A stretch of 22,796 nt of DNA from CADEED01 sp044871085 (lineage in GTDB: Bacteria; Pseudomonadota; Gammaproteobacteria; Steroidobacterales; Steroidobacteraceae). Shown piece by piece: positions 1 to 8,582 of this stretch (positions are counted from its first letter, which is position 1; each line of letters begins with the position of its first letter). A program made the position numbers and the translations under genes. A model generated the notes under the pieces. The model did not search any database and had not been told where the DNA came from. It saw nothing but the letters and a program-made list of their open reading frames with translations. The stretch lies in contig JBIOZI010000299.1 in NCBI GenBank assembly GCA_044871085.1, positions 1 through 22,796 on the forward strand, given 5' to 3'.

Positions 1-1289
1 GCGCGCATCACGCGCCGCATGTGTGAAAAGCCCGCCGCGCCCACCGTCACGAACACCAGCGGCAGCACCAGCGAATACATTCCCGCGCCCGGCCGCAGCG
101 ACTCGAGCCACTGATAGATCAGTATGCCGGCGGGAGGTCCGATGGCGCCGCGCACCCCCGTGAGCGTGACGTGCACACCCATGTAGTGCTGCGCGCGACC
201 GACCGACGCGAAATCATTGTGCCCGAGATTCCAGCCGAGGTTCGATCCCGCGTATGAAAAAGCCAGTGCCACCGCACCCACCCACAGCAGCGGCAACCAC
301 CCGGCCCAGGCGCCGACCGTGAGCAGCGCGACCGCCGCGACCAGCGCCCAGCTCTGGCGCGCGCGGTATTCGACCACGTGGCCTTCGTCGAACATGCGCG
401 CCCAGAACGGCACGAACAGCGGCAGCAGCCCGAGCGGCACCACCGACAGCAATGCGATCTGCAGGCTCGCGGCGAGGTGCAGGTGCTCGCTGAAGATCAC
501 GACCAGCTGCGAGGTGAGCATGAGGTTGCCGCCGCCGAACACACCCATCCAGAACATGTACTCGCGAAAGTGCGGATCGGCGCGCAGGATCTCCGCCAGC
601 ATGCGCAGGCTGAACGGCTCGCTGCGGCCCGCGACCGCGTTCTCCTCGGCGAGCAGCGCGAATTCGCGCCGCACGCGGGCGGCGCGATACAGCCAGGCCG
701 CCAGCAACCCGGCCGCCGCGCCGGCGCCGTACAGCCAGCGCGAATCGATGCGACCCGTATCCAGCGTCCACGCCGCCAGGGTCGCCGCCCCCGCGACCGC
801 CAGCGAGCTCGCGATGACGATGCGCCCCGTGTAACGCCCGATCGCCTGCCGCGGATAGTTCGCGCTCCAGATCGCCGCGCGCACGGTGAGCAGCCCGGTC
901 CACACGACCCGCGCGACCAGGATGGACACGACCGCGAACGCGAGTCCGCCGAGCGCGCGCGGCGCGAGCCCTAACAATCCGACCAGCAGCGCGAAACCGG
1001 CCTGCAGGCCGACCATGAGGCCGATGCGGGCGCGCCCGTGGGCGAGGTTCGCCCACACGAAGCTCACCACGTTGGAGAGCGCCGGCGCACCGCTGACGAA
1101 CGCCACCGCGAGGTTCACGATCCACGGGTCGGCCGCGTTCGCGAAGATCTTCTTGATGAGCACCGCCGCGGTCGCGCCCTCGACCAGGCCGAGCGTGAGT
1201 CCGAGCAGGGCCCAGGGAGCGATTTCGCGCCGGAATGCCACCTCCGCCCCGCGGGATTCCGCCGGGCGTTCGCGCGGCTTCAACGCCAC
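1..1289 (-). CDS. MFS-like membrane transporter, C-terminal end off the window
   Basis: An uninterrupted frame of about 429 codons runs off the left edge, so the stop is not visible. The GTG start at 1289 is preceded by GAAAGGGG at suitable spacing and lies 18 bases after the aminopeptidase stop, so the two genes are probably co-transcribed. The translation has at least ten hydrophobic membrane-spanning stretches. A more polar central segment (around RAARVRREFALLAEEN) separates two halves, as in major facilitator permeases. Near the end, small residues and a GAIGPPAG stretch lie in a late helix. No motif reveals the substrate. The MFS assignment rests on topology and composition; another polytopic transporter family is possible. 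Inner-membrane location is inferred. Confidence 0.7.
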   Translation of the reverse strand, partial: MALKPRERPAESRGAEVAFRREIAPWALLGLTLGLVEGATAAVLIKKIFANAADPWIVNLAVAFVSGAPALSNVVSFVWANLAHGRARIGLMVGLQAGFALLVGLLGLAPRALGGLAFAVVSILVARVVWTGLLTVRAAIWSANYPRQAIGRYTGRIVIASSLAVAGAATLAAWTLDTGRIDSRWLYGAGAAAGLLAAWLYRAARVRREFALLAEENAVAGRSEPFSLRMLAEILRADPHFREYMFWMGVFGGGNLMLTSQLVVIFSEHLHLAASLQIALLSVVPLGLLPLFVPFWARMFDEGHVVEYRARQSWALVAAVALLTVGAWAGWLPLLWVGAVALAFSYAGSNLGWNLGHNDFASVGRAQHYMGVHVTLTGVRGAIGPPAGILIYQWLESLRPGAGMYSLVLPLVFVTVGAAGFSHMRRVMR

Positions 1290-1307
1290 TCCATCAGCCC
1301 CTTTCCA

Positions 1308-2705
1308 TCATCCGAACCGCTGCCGGATCAGCCGGTACAGCGCGCGCACGGTGTGTGGATCGGCGCCGACCGGGCGGCCGGGACGCTCTTTTGCGTTCCA
1401 TGCGTACACGTCGCCGTGCAGCCAGTTGCGCGTGCGCGTCACGAAACGCTTGAGGAACAGCGCGCCGATGATCGAGCCCGCGAAGGCGGTGCTCGAGACA
1501 TTGTTGAGATCGGCTACGCGGCTCGCGAGCTCGTCGTCGTAGCCGCCCCACAGGGGCATGGGCCACATCGGGTCCGCCTCCTGCTCACCGACGTGGCGCA
1601 GCTGCATCGCGAGCTCCGCGGGGGTCGAGTAGATAGCCGGCAGCTCCGGCCCGAGCGCGACGCGTGCCGCGCCGGTGAGCGTCGCGAGATCGACCAGCAG
1701 CTGCGGCTGCTCCAGGTCGGCTTCCGCGAGCGCGTCGGCGAGCACCAGGCGGCCCTCCGCGTCGGTGTTGCCGATCTCCACCGTGAGTCCGTGACGCGAG
1801 CGCAGGATGTCGCTCGGCCGGTACGAGCGCCCGGAGATGCTGTTCTCCACCGCGGGAATCAGCAGCCGCAGCTGCACCGGCGCGTCGGCGCCCATGAGCA
1901 TGCGGGCGAGCGCGATGACCAGCGCCGCGCCGCCCATGTCCTTCTTCATGAGGACCATGCCGGACGACGGCTTGATGTCGAGCCCGCCGGTGTCGAAGCA
2001 CACGCCCTTGCCGACCAGCGTGACCAGCGGCGCGCCGCGCTTGCCCCAGCGCATGTCGATGAGCCGCGGCTCGCGCGCGCTGCCCTTCCCCACTTCATAT
2101 ATGAGTGGATAGTTCTGCCGCAAAAGCTCGTCGCCCACGATGATGCGGCACTCCGCCTCGTGTTGCAGCGCGAGACGCTGGACCGCTTCGCCCAGCTCCG
2201 CCGGACCGAGATCGTTCGCCGGAGTGTTGATGAGATCGCGGGCCTCGCCGAGCGCCTCGGCTGCGAGGCGCACGTACTCCAGGTCGGTGCCGACGGGTGC
2301 GACCAGCGCCGGCAGCTCCGCGGCCGTCTTGCGGTAACGCGTGAAGCGGTACGCGCCGTACTCCCAGCCCAGCGTGAGCTGGGTGGCACCCCCCGCGCTG
2401 AACGTGCCGGCGAATCGATATCGCCCCGGCGGCAGCCGATCGGGCAGGCTCACCGACGTCCAGATCGTCGGCTCGCTCAGGTCGGGGACCGGACCGAGCC
2501 CCAGGGCCGCACCCGCGATGCCGTCACCCGCGGCCGTGGGGATCAGCAGCAGCTTCTGCTTCTCGGCCAGGAAGCCCTGCGCGCGCGCCCAGGAACGCAC
2601 GGCCGGAGGCTGCATCTCGAGCCAGGTTCCGAGGCCCTGCTCGCCGACCAGCCAGATGGGTCGCGCGCCGGCCGATTCCGCTTCATTCAAGAGGTGGGAG
2701 CTCAC
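1308..2705 (-). CDS. leucyl aminopeptidase family protein (peptidase M17)
   Basis: A 465-residue cytosolic metallo-aminopeptidase that removes N-terminal residues from peptides. The M17 catalytic residues are all present: K233 and D238 (VGKGVCFDTGG), K245, D256 (MKKDMGGAA), and D315, E317, R319 in NTDAEGR. These align with the two-metal ligands and the catalytic Lys/Arg of E. coli PepA. The length fits the shorter M17 proteins (about 450-500). The GTG start is forced by an in-frame TAA just upstream; its Shine-Dalgarno is weak. The transporter follows 18 bases downstream. The gene diverges from the branched-chain operon, so the intergenic stretch 2706-3035 may also hold its promoter. The family is certain; substrate preference (Leu, Cys-Gly or other) cannot be read from sequence. 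Confidence 0.93.
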   Translation of the reverse strand: MSSHLLNEAESAGARPIWLVGEQGLGTWLEMQPPAVRSWARAQGFLAEKQKLLLIPTAAGDGIAGAALGLGPVPDLSEPTIWTSVSLPDRLPPGRYRFAGTFSAGGATQLTLGWEYGAYRFTRYRKTAAELPALVAPVGTDLEYVRLAAEALGEARDLINTPANDLGPAELGEAVQRLALQHEAECRIIVGDELLRQNYPLIYEVGKGSAREPRLIDMRWGKRGAPLVTLVGKGVCFDTGGLDIKPSSGMVLMKKDMGGAALVIALARMLMGADAPVQLRLLIPAVENSISGRSYRPSDILRSRHGLTVEIGNTDAEGRLVLADALAEADLEQPQLLVDLATLTGAARVALGPELPAIYSTPAELAMQLRHVGEQEADPMWPMPLWGGYDDELASRVADLNNVSSTAFAGSIIGALFLKRFVTRTRNWLHGDVYAWNAKERPGRPVGADPHTVRALYRLIRQRFG

Positions 2706-2773
2706 GGCAAAATCTTAATGGATTCGCATGGGTACGCGCTGAATCACGGGCCGATCTTCCTGCGGAACTCTCG

Positions 2774-2803
2774 TTGACAATAGGCCAATGCCTGTGGTGC
2801 TAT
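2774..2803 (+). promoter_or_regulatory. sigma-70-type promoter of the ilvC-leu operon
   Basis: A perfect TTGACA (-35) at 2774-2779 is followed after 18 bases by TGCTAT (-10) at 2798-2803. The -10 is preceded by TG and one base, as in extended -10 promoters. Transcription would begin near 2809-2811, a few bases before the leader peptide ATG. Only the -35 matches the consensus perfectly; the -10 matches at three of six positions. Confidence 0.6.
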
Positions 2804-2815
2804 CGCGCGCATTGT

Positions 2816-2938
2816 ATGCAGGCTCGAACCTTGAAGTACGACGTGGAAGTCAGCGGCGCGGCACTCGCGCTCGACGTGCTCGTACTCGTATCCCTCCCCC
2901 TGCTCCTTGTGAGCAGCCGGTGCGGGACGTCAGCCTGA
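2816..2938 (+). CDS. branched-chain amino acid operon leader peptide
   Basis: A 40-residue frame ATG 2816 to TGA 2936-2938. Residues 21-32 read VLVLVSLPLLLV, so ten of twelve are Leu or Val, with no Ile codon. The run lies just before an RNA segment that can pair with the 5' arm of the downstream terminator, the arrangement of leader peptides that sense charged tRNA in enteric ilv and leu operons. A ribosome stalled in the run leaves the antiterminator free; one that reaches the stop covers it. No Shine-Dalgarno precedes the ATG, and the predicted transcript start is about five bases away, so translation may be near-leaderless. A later GTG (2843) or TTG (2831) in the same frame would keep the Leu/Val run. 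The function is inferred from layout. Confidence 0.82.
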   Translation: MQARTLKYDVEVSGAALALDVLVLVSLPLLLVSSRCGTSA

Positions 2939-2986
2939 AGCGTTAACTTAGAGCCAAGGCGAATTCACCAAAAACCCCGCACCGGC
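2916..2986 (+). promoter_or_regulatory. antiterminator helix of the ilvC attenuator
   Basis: GCCGGTGCGGG at 2916-2926 is perfectly complementary (11 bp) to CCCGCACCGGC at 2976-2986. The latter is the 5' arm of the terminator, so the two helices are mutually exclusive. The upstream strand lies within the last codons of the leader peptide frame, directly after its Leu/Val run. Stalling there would favour this helix and read-through into ilvC. The complementarity is seen directly; the mechanism is inferred by analogy with known attenuators. Confidence 0.83.
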
Positions 2987-3009
2987 CCAGAGCCGATGCG
3001 GGGTTTTTT
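2975..3009 (+). terminator. intrinsic terminator (attenuator) before ilvC
   Basis: CCCCGCA (2975-2981) pairs with TGCGGGG (2997-3003). After one C-A mismatch, CGGC pairs with GCCG around a CCAGA loop. Six T follow at 3004-3009, and the preceding A run could extend the stem. It lies 37 bases after the leader peptide stop and 27 bases before the ilvC start, so it would prevent expression of the whole operon unless the antiterminator forms. Confidence 0.9.
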
Positions 3010-3035
3010 CTGTGTTTCTAACAATGGAGTCGACA

Positions 3036-4034
3036 ATGACGAAGCTGTATTCGGGCAAAGACGTGGACAAGAAGGCGCTGAAGAAAGCCCGGATCGCCAT
3101 CCTGGGTTACGGCAGCCAGGGCCGCGCGCACGCGCTCAACTTGAAGGACAGCGGACACGACGTGGTCGTCGGCGTGCGCAAGAACGGCGACAGCTGGAAG
3201 AAGGCGAAGAAGGACGGCCTCAAGGTGGCCGAGCCCGTCGACGCCGTCACGGGCGCGGACCTCGTCGCGATGCTGGTACCGGACCTCGCGCAGAAAGACC
3301 TCTATGCGCAGGTCAAGGATTCATTGAAGGAAGGTGCCACCCTGCTCTTCGCGCACGGCTTCAACATCCACTTCAAGCAGATCAAGCCGCGCAAGGATCT
3401 CGACGTCGTGCTGATCGCGCCAAAGGGCCCGGGCGACCTCGTGCGCCGCCAGTACCAGCAGGGCCGGGGCGTCCCGTCGCTCATCGCCGTCTACCAGGAT
3501 TCGACCGGCAACGCATTCGCGAAGGCACTGGCCTATGGGCACGGCATCGGCGGCACGCGCGGAGGAGTCCTCGAGACCACCTTCGCCGAGGAGACCGAGA
3601 CGGATCTGTTCGGTGAGCAGGCAGTGCTCTGCGGCGGCACGAGCGACCTCGTGCTCAAGGGCTTCGAGACGCTGGTCGAGGCAGGCTATCAACCCGAAGT
3701 CGCGTACTACGAATGTCTGCACGAGCTGAAGCTCATCGTCGACCTGCTGCACGAGGGCGGCCTGACGAAGATGCACAAGTTCATCTCCGACACGGCCAAG
3801 TACGGCGACCTCACGCGCGGACCGCGCGTGGTCAACGACAAGACCAAGAAAGAGATGGGCAAGATCCTCAAGGAGATCCAGAAGGGCAAGTTCGCCAAGC
3901 AGTGGATCAAGGAAAACGCCGGCGGCCGCAAGGAGTACAACAAGCTCATGCAGGCCGATCTCGATCATCAGCTCGAGACGGTTGGCCGCGAATTGCGCGC
4001 GCGCATGCCGTGGCTGGAACAGGGCCGCGGCTGA
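3036..4034 (+). CDS. ilvC: ketol-acid reductoisomerase (NADP+), class I
   Basis: IlvC converts acetolactate or acetohydroxybutyrate to the dihydroxy acid by Mg-dependent isomerisation and NADPH reduction, the second common step of Val/Leu/Ile synthesis. The 332 residues match the short class I form. The N-terminal Rossmann motif GYGSQG is at about 24-29, the active-site His is H107 (AHGFN), and D190 and E194 are the expected metal ligands. E226, E230 and S251 are also in their usual contexts. I chose ATG 3036 because GGAG at 3026-3029 is well placed for it; ATG 3024 (four residues earlier) has no ribosome site and would start on the edge of the terminator. The gene is first in a six-gene operon and is probably controlled by the attenuator just upstream. 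Confidence 0.97.
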   Translation: MTKLYSGKDVDKKALKKARIAILGYGSQGRAHALNLKDSGHDVVVGVRKNGDSWKKAKKDGLKVAEPVDAVTGADLVAMLVPDLAQKDLYAQVKDSLKEGATLLFAHGFNIHFKQIKPRKDLDVVLIAPKGPGDLVRRQYQQGRGVPSLIAVYQDSTGNAFAKALAYGHGIGGTRGGVLETTFAEETETDLFGEQAVLCGGTSDLVLKGFETLVEAGYQPEVAYYECLHELKLIVDLLHEGGLTKMHKFISDTAKYGDLTRGPRVVNDKTKKEMGKILKEIQKGKFAKQWIKENAGGRKEYNKLMQADLDHQLETVGRELRARMPWLEQGRG

Positions 4035-4061
4035 GGGCCCGTCCATCGAAGGGGGAATCCC

Positions 4062-5630
4062 ATGTCGAAACGCGAACGGGTGATGATCTTCGACACGACG
4101 CTGCGTGACGGCGAGCAATCGCCCGGCTGCAGCATGGCGCAGCCCGAGAAGCTCCGCGTCGCGCGCGCGCTCGCGGACCTCGGCGTCGACGTCATCGAGG
4201 CGGGCTTTCCCGCCGCTTCTCGGGGTGACTTCGAGAGCGTGAATGCCGTGGCGCGCGAGGTGCAGGGGCCGATCATCTGCGGCCTCGCGCGCTGCAATCG
4301 CGACGACATCTCGCAGGTGGCCAAGGCAATCGCGCCGGCGGCCAGCCGCCGCATCCACGTGTTCCTCGCCACCAGCGCCATCCATCGGCAGTTCAAGCTG
4401 AACATGGCGCAGGAAGAGATCATCAAGACGGCCGTCGAAGGCGTGAAGTTCGCGCGCGAGCTGTGTGACGACGTGGAGTTCTCGCCCGAGGACGCCTCGC
4501 GCACCGAGCTCGATTTCCTCACGCAGGTGGTCGAGGCCGTCATCGACGCCGGCGCCACCACGGTGAACATTCCCGACACCGTGGGCTACACGGTGCCCGA
4601 CGAGTTCGCGGAGCTGTTCCGCTACCTGCGCAAGAACGTGCGCGGCATCGACAAGATCCGCCTGTCGGTGCACTGCCACGACGACCTGGGCATGGCGGTC
4701 GCGAACAGTTTGACCGCCGTGGTCGCAGGCGCGCGGCAGATCGAGTGCACCATCAACGGCATCGGCGAGCGGGCCGGCACCTGCTCGCTCGAGGAAGTGG
4801 TGATGGCGATGAAGACGCGCGACGCGTTCTTCAATCTCGATACGCGCATCGACACGACGCGCCTGTACCCGACGTCGCGCATGCTGGCGAACATCGTCGG
4901 CGTCCCGATCCCGCGCAACAAGGCGATCGTCGGCGAGAACGCCTTCGCGCACGAATCGGGCATTCACCAGCACGGCATGCTGAAGCACCACTCCACCTAC
5001 GAGATCATGCGTCCGCAGGACGTCGGTCTGTCGCGTTCCGCGCTCGTGCTCGGCAAACACAGCGGCCGGCACGCGCTGCGCGACCGCATCAAGGATCTGG
5101 GTTTCGAGCTCGACGAGGTCGAGTTCGCGCGCGTCTTCGAGGAATTCAAGGCGCTCGCGGACAAGAAGAAGGAGCTCTACGACGGCGACATCGAAGCACT
5201 CGTGCTGCTCGCCGAGCATTCGGCCACCGGGCCGTGGACACTCGAGAATCTGCGCACGCTCTCCGACGGCCCGTCCACGCAGGAACATGCAGCCGAAGCC
5301 ACCGTGCGGCTGGCGCACAGGGATGGACGCAAGATCGAGATGCGCGCCACGGGCGACGGTCCGGTGGACGCCGCGCTGAAGGCGATCGAACGCGCCACCG
5401 GGGTGCAGGTGGTGCTGCGCAAGTTCGAAGTACGCAGCGTTTCGGCCGGCGAAGACGCCCAGGGCGAGGCGCTGGTTTATGTGGAGTACAATCAGCGCAC
5501 TTATCGCGGCTCGAGCGTCAGCACGAACATCGTCGAGTCGGCGACCCAGGCCTTTCTCGAAGTGATCAATCGCATAGAGCTCGCATCAGCGACGCTCGCG
5601 CGCACACGCGTCGCGCAGGCCGCTGTGTAA
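4062..5630 (+). CDS. leuA: 2-isopropylmalate synthase
   Basis: LeuA condenses acetyl-CoA with 2-oxoisovalerate, the first committed step to leucine. The 522 residues have the usual order: a DRE-TIM catalytic barrel beginning FDTTLRDGEQSPG (D11, R15, D16), the divalent metal pair H204 and H206 in HCHDD, and a C-terminal LeuA dimer domain (from about residue 385) that in the family binds leucine for feedback inhibition. The start is ATG 4062 with a GGGGGA ribosome site. The gap to ilvC is 27 bases and to ilvE 19 bases. The complete regulatory domain suggests leucine inhibition of the enzyme in addition to transcript attenuation; inhibition is known for the family and not shown here. Confidence 0.97.
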   Translation: MSKRERVMIFDTTLRDGEQSPGCSMAQPEKLRVARALADLGVDVIEAGFPAASRGDFESVNAVAREVQGPIICGLARCNRDDISQVAKAIAPAASRRIHVFLATSAIHRQFKLNMAQEEIIKTAVEGVKFARELCDDVEFSPEDASRTELDFLTQVVEAVIDAGATTVNIPDTVGYTVPDEFAELFRYLRKNVRGIDKIRLSVHCHDDLGMAVANSLTAVVAGARQIECTINGIGERAGTCSLEEVVMAMKTRDAFFNLDTRIDTTRLYPTSRMLANIVGVPIPRNKAIVGENAFAHESGIHQHGMLKHHSTYEIMRPQDVGLSRSALVLGKHSGRHALRDRIKDLGFELDEVEFARVFEEFKALADKKKELYDGDIEALVLLAEHSATGPWTLENLRTLSDGPSTQEHAAEATVRLAHRDGRKIEMRATGDGPVDAALKAIERATGVQVVLRKFEVRSVSAGEDAQGEALVYVEYNQRTYRGSSVSTNIVESATQAFLEVINRIELASATLARTRVAQAAV

Positions 5631-5649
5631 CCAATCCGGAGTCAAGGCG

Positions 5650-6606
5650 ATGCCCATACCCGCAACGAAGTACATCTGGTTCAACGGCAAACTGGTGCCC
5701 TGGGAGAAGGCCACGGTGCACGTGCTCTCGCACGCCTTGCACTACGGCTCATCGGTGTTCGAAGGCGTGCGCGCCTACGAGACGCCGCGCGGTCCGGCGA
5801 TCTTCCGGCTGAAGGATCACACCCGGCGCCTGTTCGACTCGGCCAAGATCTACCGCATCAACCTGCCCTTCGGCGAAGACCAGATCAACCACGGCTGCCG
5901 CGAAGTCATCGCGCAGAACGGCCTGGCGCGCGGCGCCTATCTACGTCCGGTGGCATTCCGCGGCTACGGCGAAATCGGCGTGGTCCCCAAGGTCGATCCG
6001 CCGGTGGAAGTGGCGATCGCGGCGTGGGAGTGGGGCAAGTATCTCGGCGCCGCCGAAGACGAAGGCGTCGACGTGTGCGTGTCCTCGTGGCAGCGCGTCG
6101 CGCCGAACACCATTCCCGCCATGGCCAAGGCCGGTGGCAACTATCTTTCGAGCCAGCTCATCGGCCTCGAAGCGAAGCGGCTCGGGTTCGTCGAAGGCAT
6201 CGGCCTGTCTTCGGACGGCACGGTCAGCGAGGGTGCGGGAGAGAACCTGTTCCTCGTCAAGGATGGGGTGCTGTATACCCCGGGAGTGGCGCACTCGCTG
6301 CTCAATGGCATCACGCGGCACACGGTGATGACGCTCGCGAAGGATTTCGGCATCGAGGTGCGCGAGATCGCCATTCCGCGCGAGATGCTCTATCTCGCCG
6401 ACGAGTTGTTCTTCACCGGCACCGCCACCGAAGTCGCGCCTATCCGCTCGGTGGACGCCATCCAGATCGGCAACGGCAAGCGCGGCCCGATCACCGCGAA
6501 ACTGCAGGCCGCGTACTTCGCGCTGGTGCAGGGCCGCGGCCAGGACAAGTGGGGCTGGCTCGACTATGTCGACATGTCGGCGCCGAGGGCGGCCGTCGCG
6601 AGCTGA
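5650..6606 (+). CDS. ilvE: branched-chain amino acid aminotransferase
   Basis: A class IV PLP transaminase of 318 residues that catalyses the last step of Leu, Ile and Val synthesis using glutamate. K160, in MAKAGGNYLSS, is the Schiff-base lysine at the same place as in E. coli IlvE, and the SEGAGENLF motif that follows is also typical. The early segment around SHALHYGSSVFEGVRAYE is the standard substrate-side motif. The start ATG 5650 has GGAG and AAGG upstream. The gene sits between leuA and leuC with one base to leuC, so the final transamination is made with the leucine-specific steps. The assignment is very secure; D-amino acid aminotransferases of the same fold lack this motif set. Confidence 0.96.
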   Translation: MPIPATKYIWFNGKLVPWEKATVHVLSHALHYGSSVFEGVRAYETPRGPAIFRLKDHTRRLFDSAKIYRINLPFGEDQINHGCREVIAQNGLARGAYLRPVAFRGYGEIGVVPKVDPPVEVAIAAWEWGKYLGAAEDEGVDVCVSSWQRVAPNTIPAMAKAGGNYLSSQLIGLEAKRLGFVEGIGLSSDGTVSEGAGENLFLVKDGVLYTPGVAHSLLNGITRHTVMTLAKDFGIEVREIAIPREMLYLADELFFTGTATEVAPIRSVDAIQIGNGKRGPITAKLQAAYFALVQGRGQDKWGWLDYVDMSAPRAAVAS

Positions 6607-6607
6607 C

Positions 6608-8005
6608 ATGCCCAAAACAATGTTCGAAAAGGTCTGGGCCGACCACGTGGTCGTGCCCGAGACCGCCGACACTCCCGCCGTCCTGTTCATCGACCTGCAC
6701 CTCACGCACGAGGTCACCACTCCGCAGGCATACACCGAGCTGCGCGAGCGCGGGCTCAAGCTGCGCCGGCCGGACCTCACGCTCGCCACGATGGATCACT
6801 CCACGCCCACACGTACCGAGCAGGTGTTCGGCGGCGTGCCGATCTCCGTCGATTCCGCCGCGAAGCAGGTGCGGCAGCTCGAGATCAACTCCGCGGAGTT
6901 CGGAGTCGAGCTGTTCGATCTGCAGGACCGGCGCCGCGGCATCGTGCACATCATCGGGCCGGAGCTCGGAATCACTCAGCCCGGCAAGACCATCGTGTGC
7001 GGCGACAGCCATACGTCGACGCACGGGGCCTTCGGTGCCCTCGCCTTCGGCATCGGCACCACCGAAGTGGGTCACGTGCTCGCCACGCAATGCCTGCTCC
7101 AGCGCCGGCCGAAGACCTGCGCGATCAACGTGCACAACGCATTGCCGCCGGGGGTCAGCGCCAAAGATCTGATCCTCGCCATCATCGGAAAGATAGGCGT
7201 GTCCGGCGGCACCGGGCACGTGCTCGAATACCGCGGCGCGGCCATCGAGGCGATGTCGATGGACGAGCGCATGACCATCTGCAACATGTCCATCGAGGCC
7301 GGCGCGCGCGCCGGCATGATCGCGCCGGACGCGATCACGTTCGAATATCTCGCGGCGACGCCGCGCGCGCCCAAGGGAGCCGCCTGGGAGGCCGCCGTGG
7401 CGCGCTGGAGCAAACTGCCGAGCGATTCCGGCGCCACGTACGACCGCAGCGTCGACCTCGACGCGGCCGCGCTCGTGCCCATGGTCACGTATGGCACCCA
7501 CCCGGGCATGGTCGCGCCGATCACGGGGTCGGTGCCCGCGCGCGGCGACGCGGTATTCGAGAAGGCGCTGGCGTACATGGGCCTCAAGGCCGGTGAGCCC
7601 ATCGCCAACGTACCCGTGAACAACGTGTTTCTCGGCAGCTGCACGAACGGCCGGCTCTCGGACCTGCGCAATGCGGCACGTGTATTGCGCGGCCACAAGC
7701 TCGCGCAGGGCGTGAAGATGCTCGTGGTACCGGGCTCGCAGGCGGTGAAGCGCGCCGCCGAGGCCGAGGGGCTGCACCAGGTGTTCCTCGATGCCGGCGC
7801 GGAGTGGCGCGAGAGCGGCTGCTCCATGTGTCTCGGCATGAACGGCGATCTCGTTCCGTCCGGCCACTATTCCATCAGCACGAGCAACCGCAATTTCGAA
7901 GGCCGGCAGGGAACCGGCGCGCGTACGCTGCTCGCCTCACCCGAAACCGCGGCGGCTTCGGCCATCCGCGGCCGTGTCACCGACCCCAGAGAATTCTCCC
8001 GCTAA
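6608..8005 (+). CDS. leuC: 3-isopropylmalate dehydratase large subunit
   Basis: LeuC is the [4Fe-4S] subunit of isopropylmalate isomerase, an aconitase-family enzyme that moves the hydroxyl of 2-isopropylmalate to C3. The 465 residues carry the three cluster cysteines C345 (GSCTNGR), C405 and C408 (CSMCLGMN), and GDSHTSTHGAFGALAFG in the N-terminal part. The start is ATG 6608, one base after the ilvE stop; a longer in-frame extension into ilvE has no family support. A second ATG lies at 6620, but the MPKTMFEKVW start fits LeuC better. It works with LeuD, encoded immediately downstream. There is no strong ribosome site, so translational coupling to ilvE is likely. Confidence 0.97.
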   Translation: MPKTMFEKVWADHVVVPETADTPAVLFIDLHLTHEVTTPQAYTELRERGLKLRRPDLTLATMDHSTPTRTEQVFGGVPISVDSAAKQVRQLEINSAEFGVELFDLQDRRRGIVHIIGPELGITQPGKTIVCGDSHTSTHGAFGALAFGIGTTEVGHVLATQCLLQRRPKTCAINVHNALPPGVSAKDLILAIIGKIGVSGGTGHVLEYRGAAIEAMSMDERMTICNMSIEAGARAGMIAPDAITFEYLAATPRAPKGAAWEAAVARWSKLPSDSGATYDRSVDLDAAALVPMVTYGTHPGMVAPITGSVPARGDAVFEKALAYMGLKAGEPIANVPVNNVFLGSCTNGRLSDLRNAARVLRGHKLAQGVKMLVVPGSQAVKRAAEAEGLHQVFLDAGAEWRESGCSMCLGMNGDLVPSGHYSISTSNRNFEGRQGTGARTLLASPETAAASAIRGRVTDPREFSR

Positions 8006-8006
8006 C

Positions 8007-8582
8007 ATGCCCGCAGTCCAGCAGATCCGCTCGCGCACGGTCGCGCTCCCGATCACGAACATCGACACCGACCAGATCATCCCGGCGCGCTTCCTCACAT
8101 CGACGACGAAAGCCGGCTTCGGCAAACACCTGTTCGCCGACTGGCGTTACGACGCTTCCGGCCAGCCGAAGCCCGACTTCGCGCTCAACAAGCCCGAGGC
8201 CCAGGGAGCGCGAGTGCTGGTCGCCGGACGCAACATCGGCTGCGGCAGCTCGCGCGAGCACGCGCCGTGGGCACTGCAGGATTTCGGATTCCAGGCGGTC
8301 GTGAGCACCGAGTTCGCCGACATCTTCCGCACCAACAGCCTCAAGAACGGTCTGCTGCCGATCGTCGTGGACGACGGCACGCACGCCTGGCTGCTGGCGA
8401 ACCCCGGCGTGGAGATCGCCATCGACGTCGCGGCCACCACGCTCACGCTGCCGGATGGCACCTGCGTGAAGTTTCCACTCGAAGCATTCGCCCGCTACTG
8501 CCTGCTGAATGGCGTCGACGAGCTCGGCTACCTGCTGTCGCAGGGCGCCGCCATCGCCGCGTACGAGCAGGCACACCGGTGA
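8007..8582 (+). CDS. leuD: 3-isopropylmalate dehydratase small subunit
   Basis: LeuD supplies the swivelling domain that completes the LeuC active site. The 191 residues include GRNIGCGSSREHAPWAL, the family's substrate-binding segment, and an N-terminal IDTDQIIPARF stretch. The start ATG 8007 lies one base after the leuC stop, and the end overlaps the leuB GTG by four bases (GTGA). Slightly short of the usual 200 or so residues but intact. Equimolar production with LeuC is a plausible reason for the tight coupling. Confidence 0.97.
   Translation: MPAVQQIRSRTVALPITNIDTDQIIPARFLTSTTKAGFGKHLFADWRYDASGQPKPDFALNKPEAQGARVLVAGRNIGCGSSREHAPWALQDFGFQAVVSTEFADIFRTNSLKNGLLPIVVDDGTHAWLLANPGVEIAIDVAATTLTLPDGTCVKFPLEAFARYCLLNGVDELGYLLSQGAAIAAYEQAHR

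Noticed and set aside
1038..2777. 579-codon open frame on the plus strand across the permease and aminopeptidase
   Set aside because: The opposite strand encodes an M17 peptidase with all catalytic residues; the plus translation has no recognisable motif.
3024..3026. ATG at 3024 as the ilvC start
   Set aside because: No ribosome site precedes it, it is close to the terminator T run, and GGAG at 3026-3029 serves the ATG at 3036; the family start matches the latter.
3321..5318. 665-codon open frame on the minus strand across ilvC and leuA
   Set aside because: It spans two well-supported enzymes on the other strand and reads as Arg/Leu/Ala-rich sequence with no domain; a GC-driven shadow.
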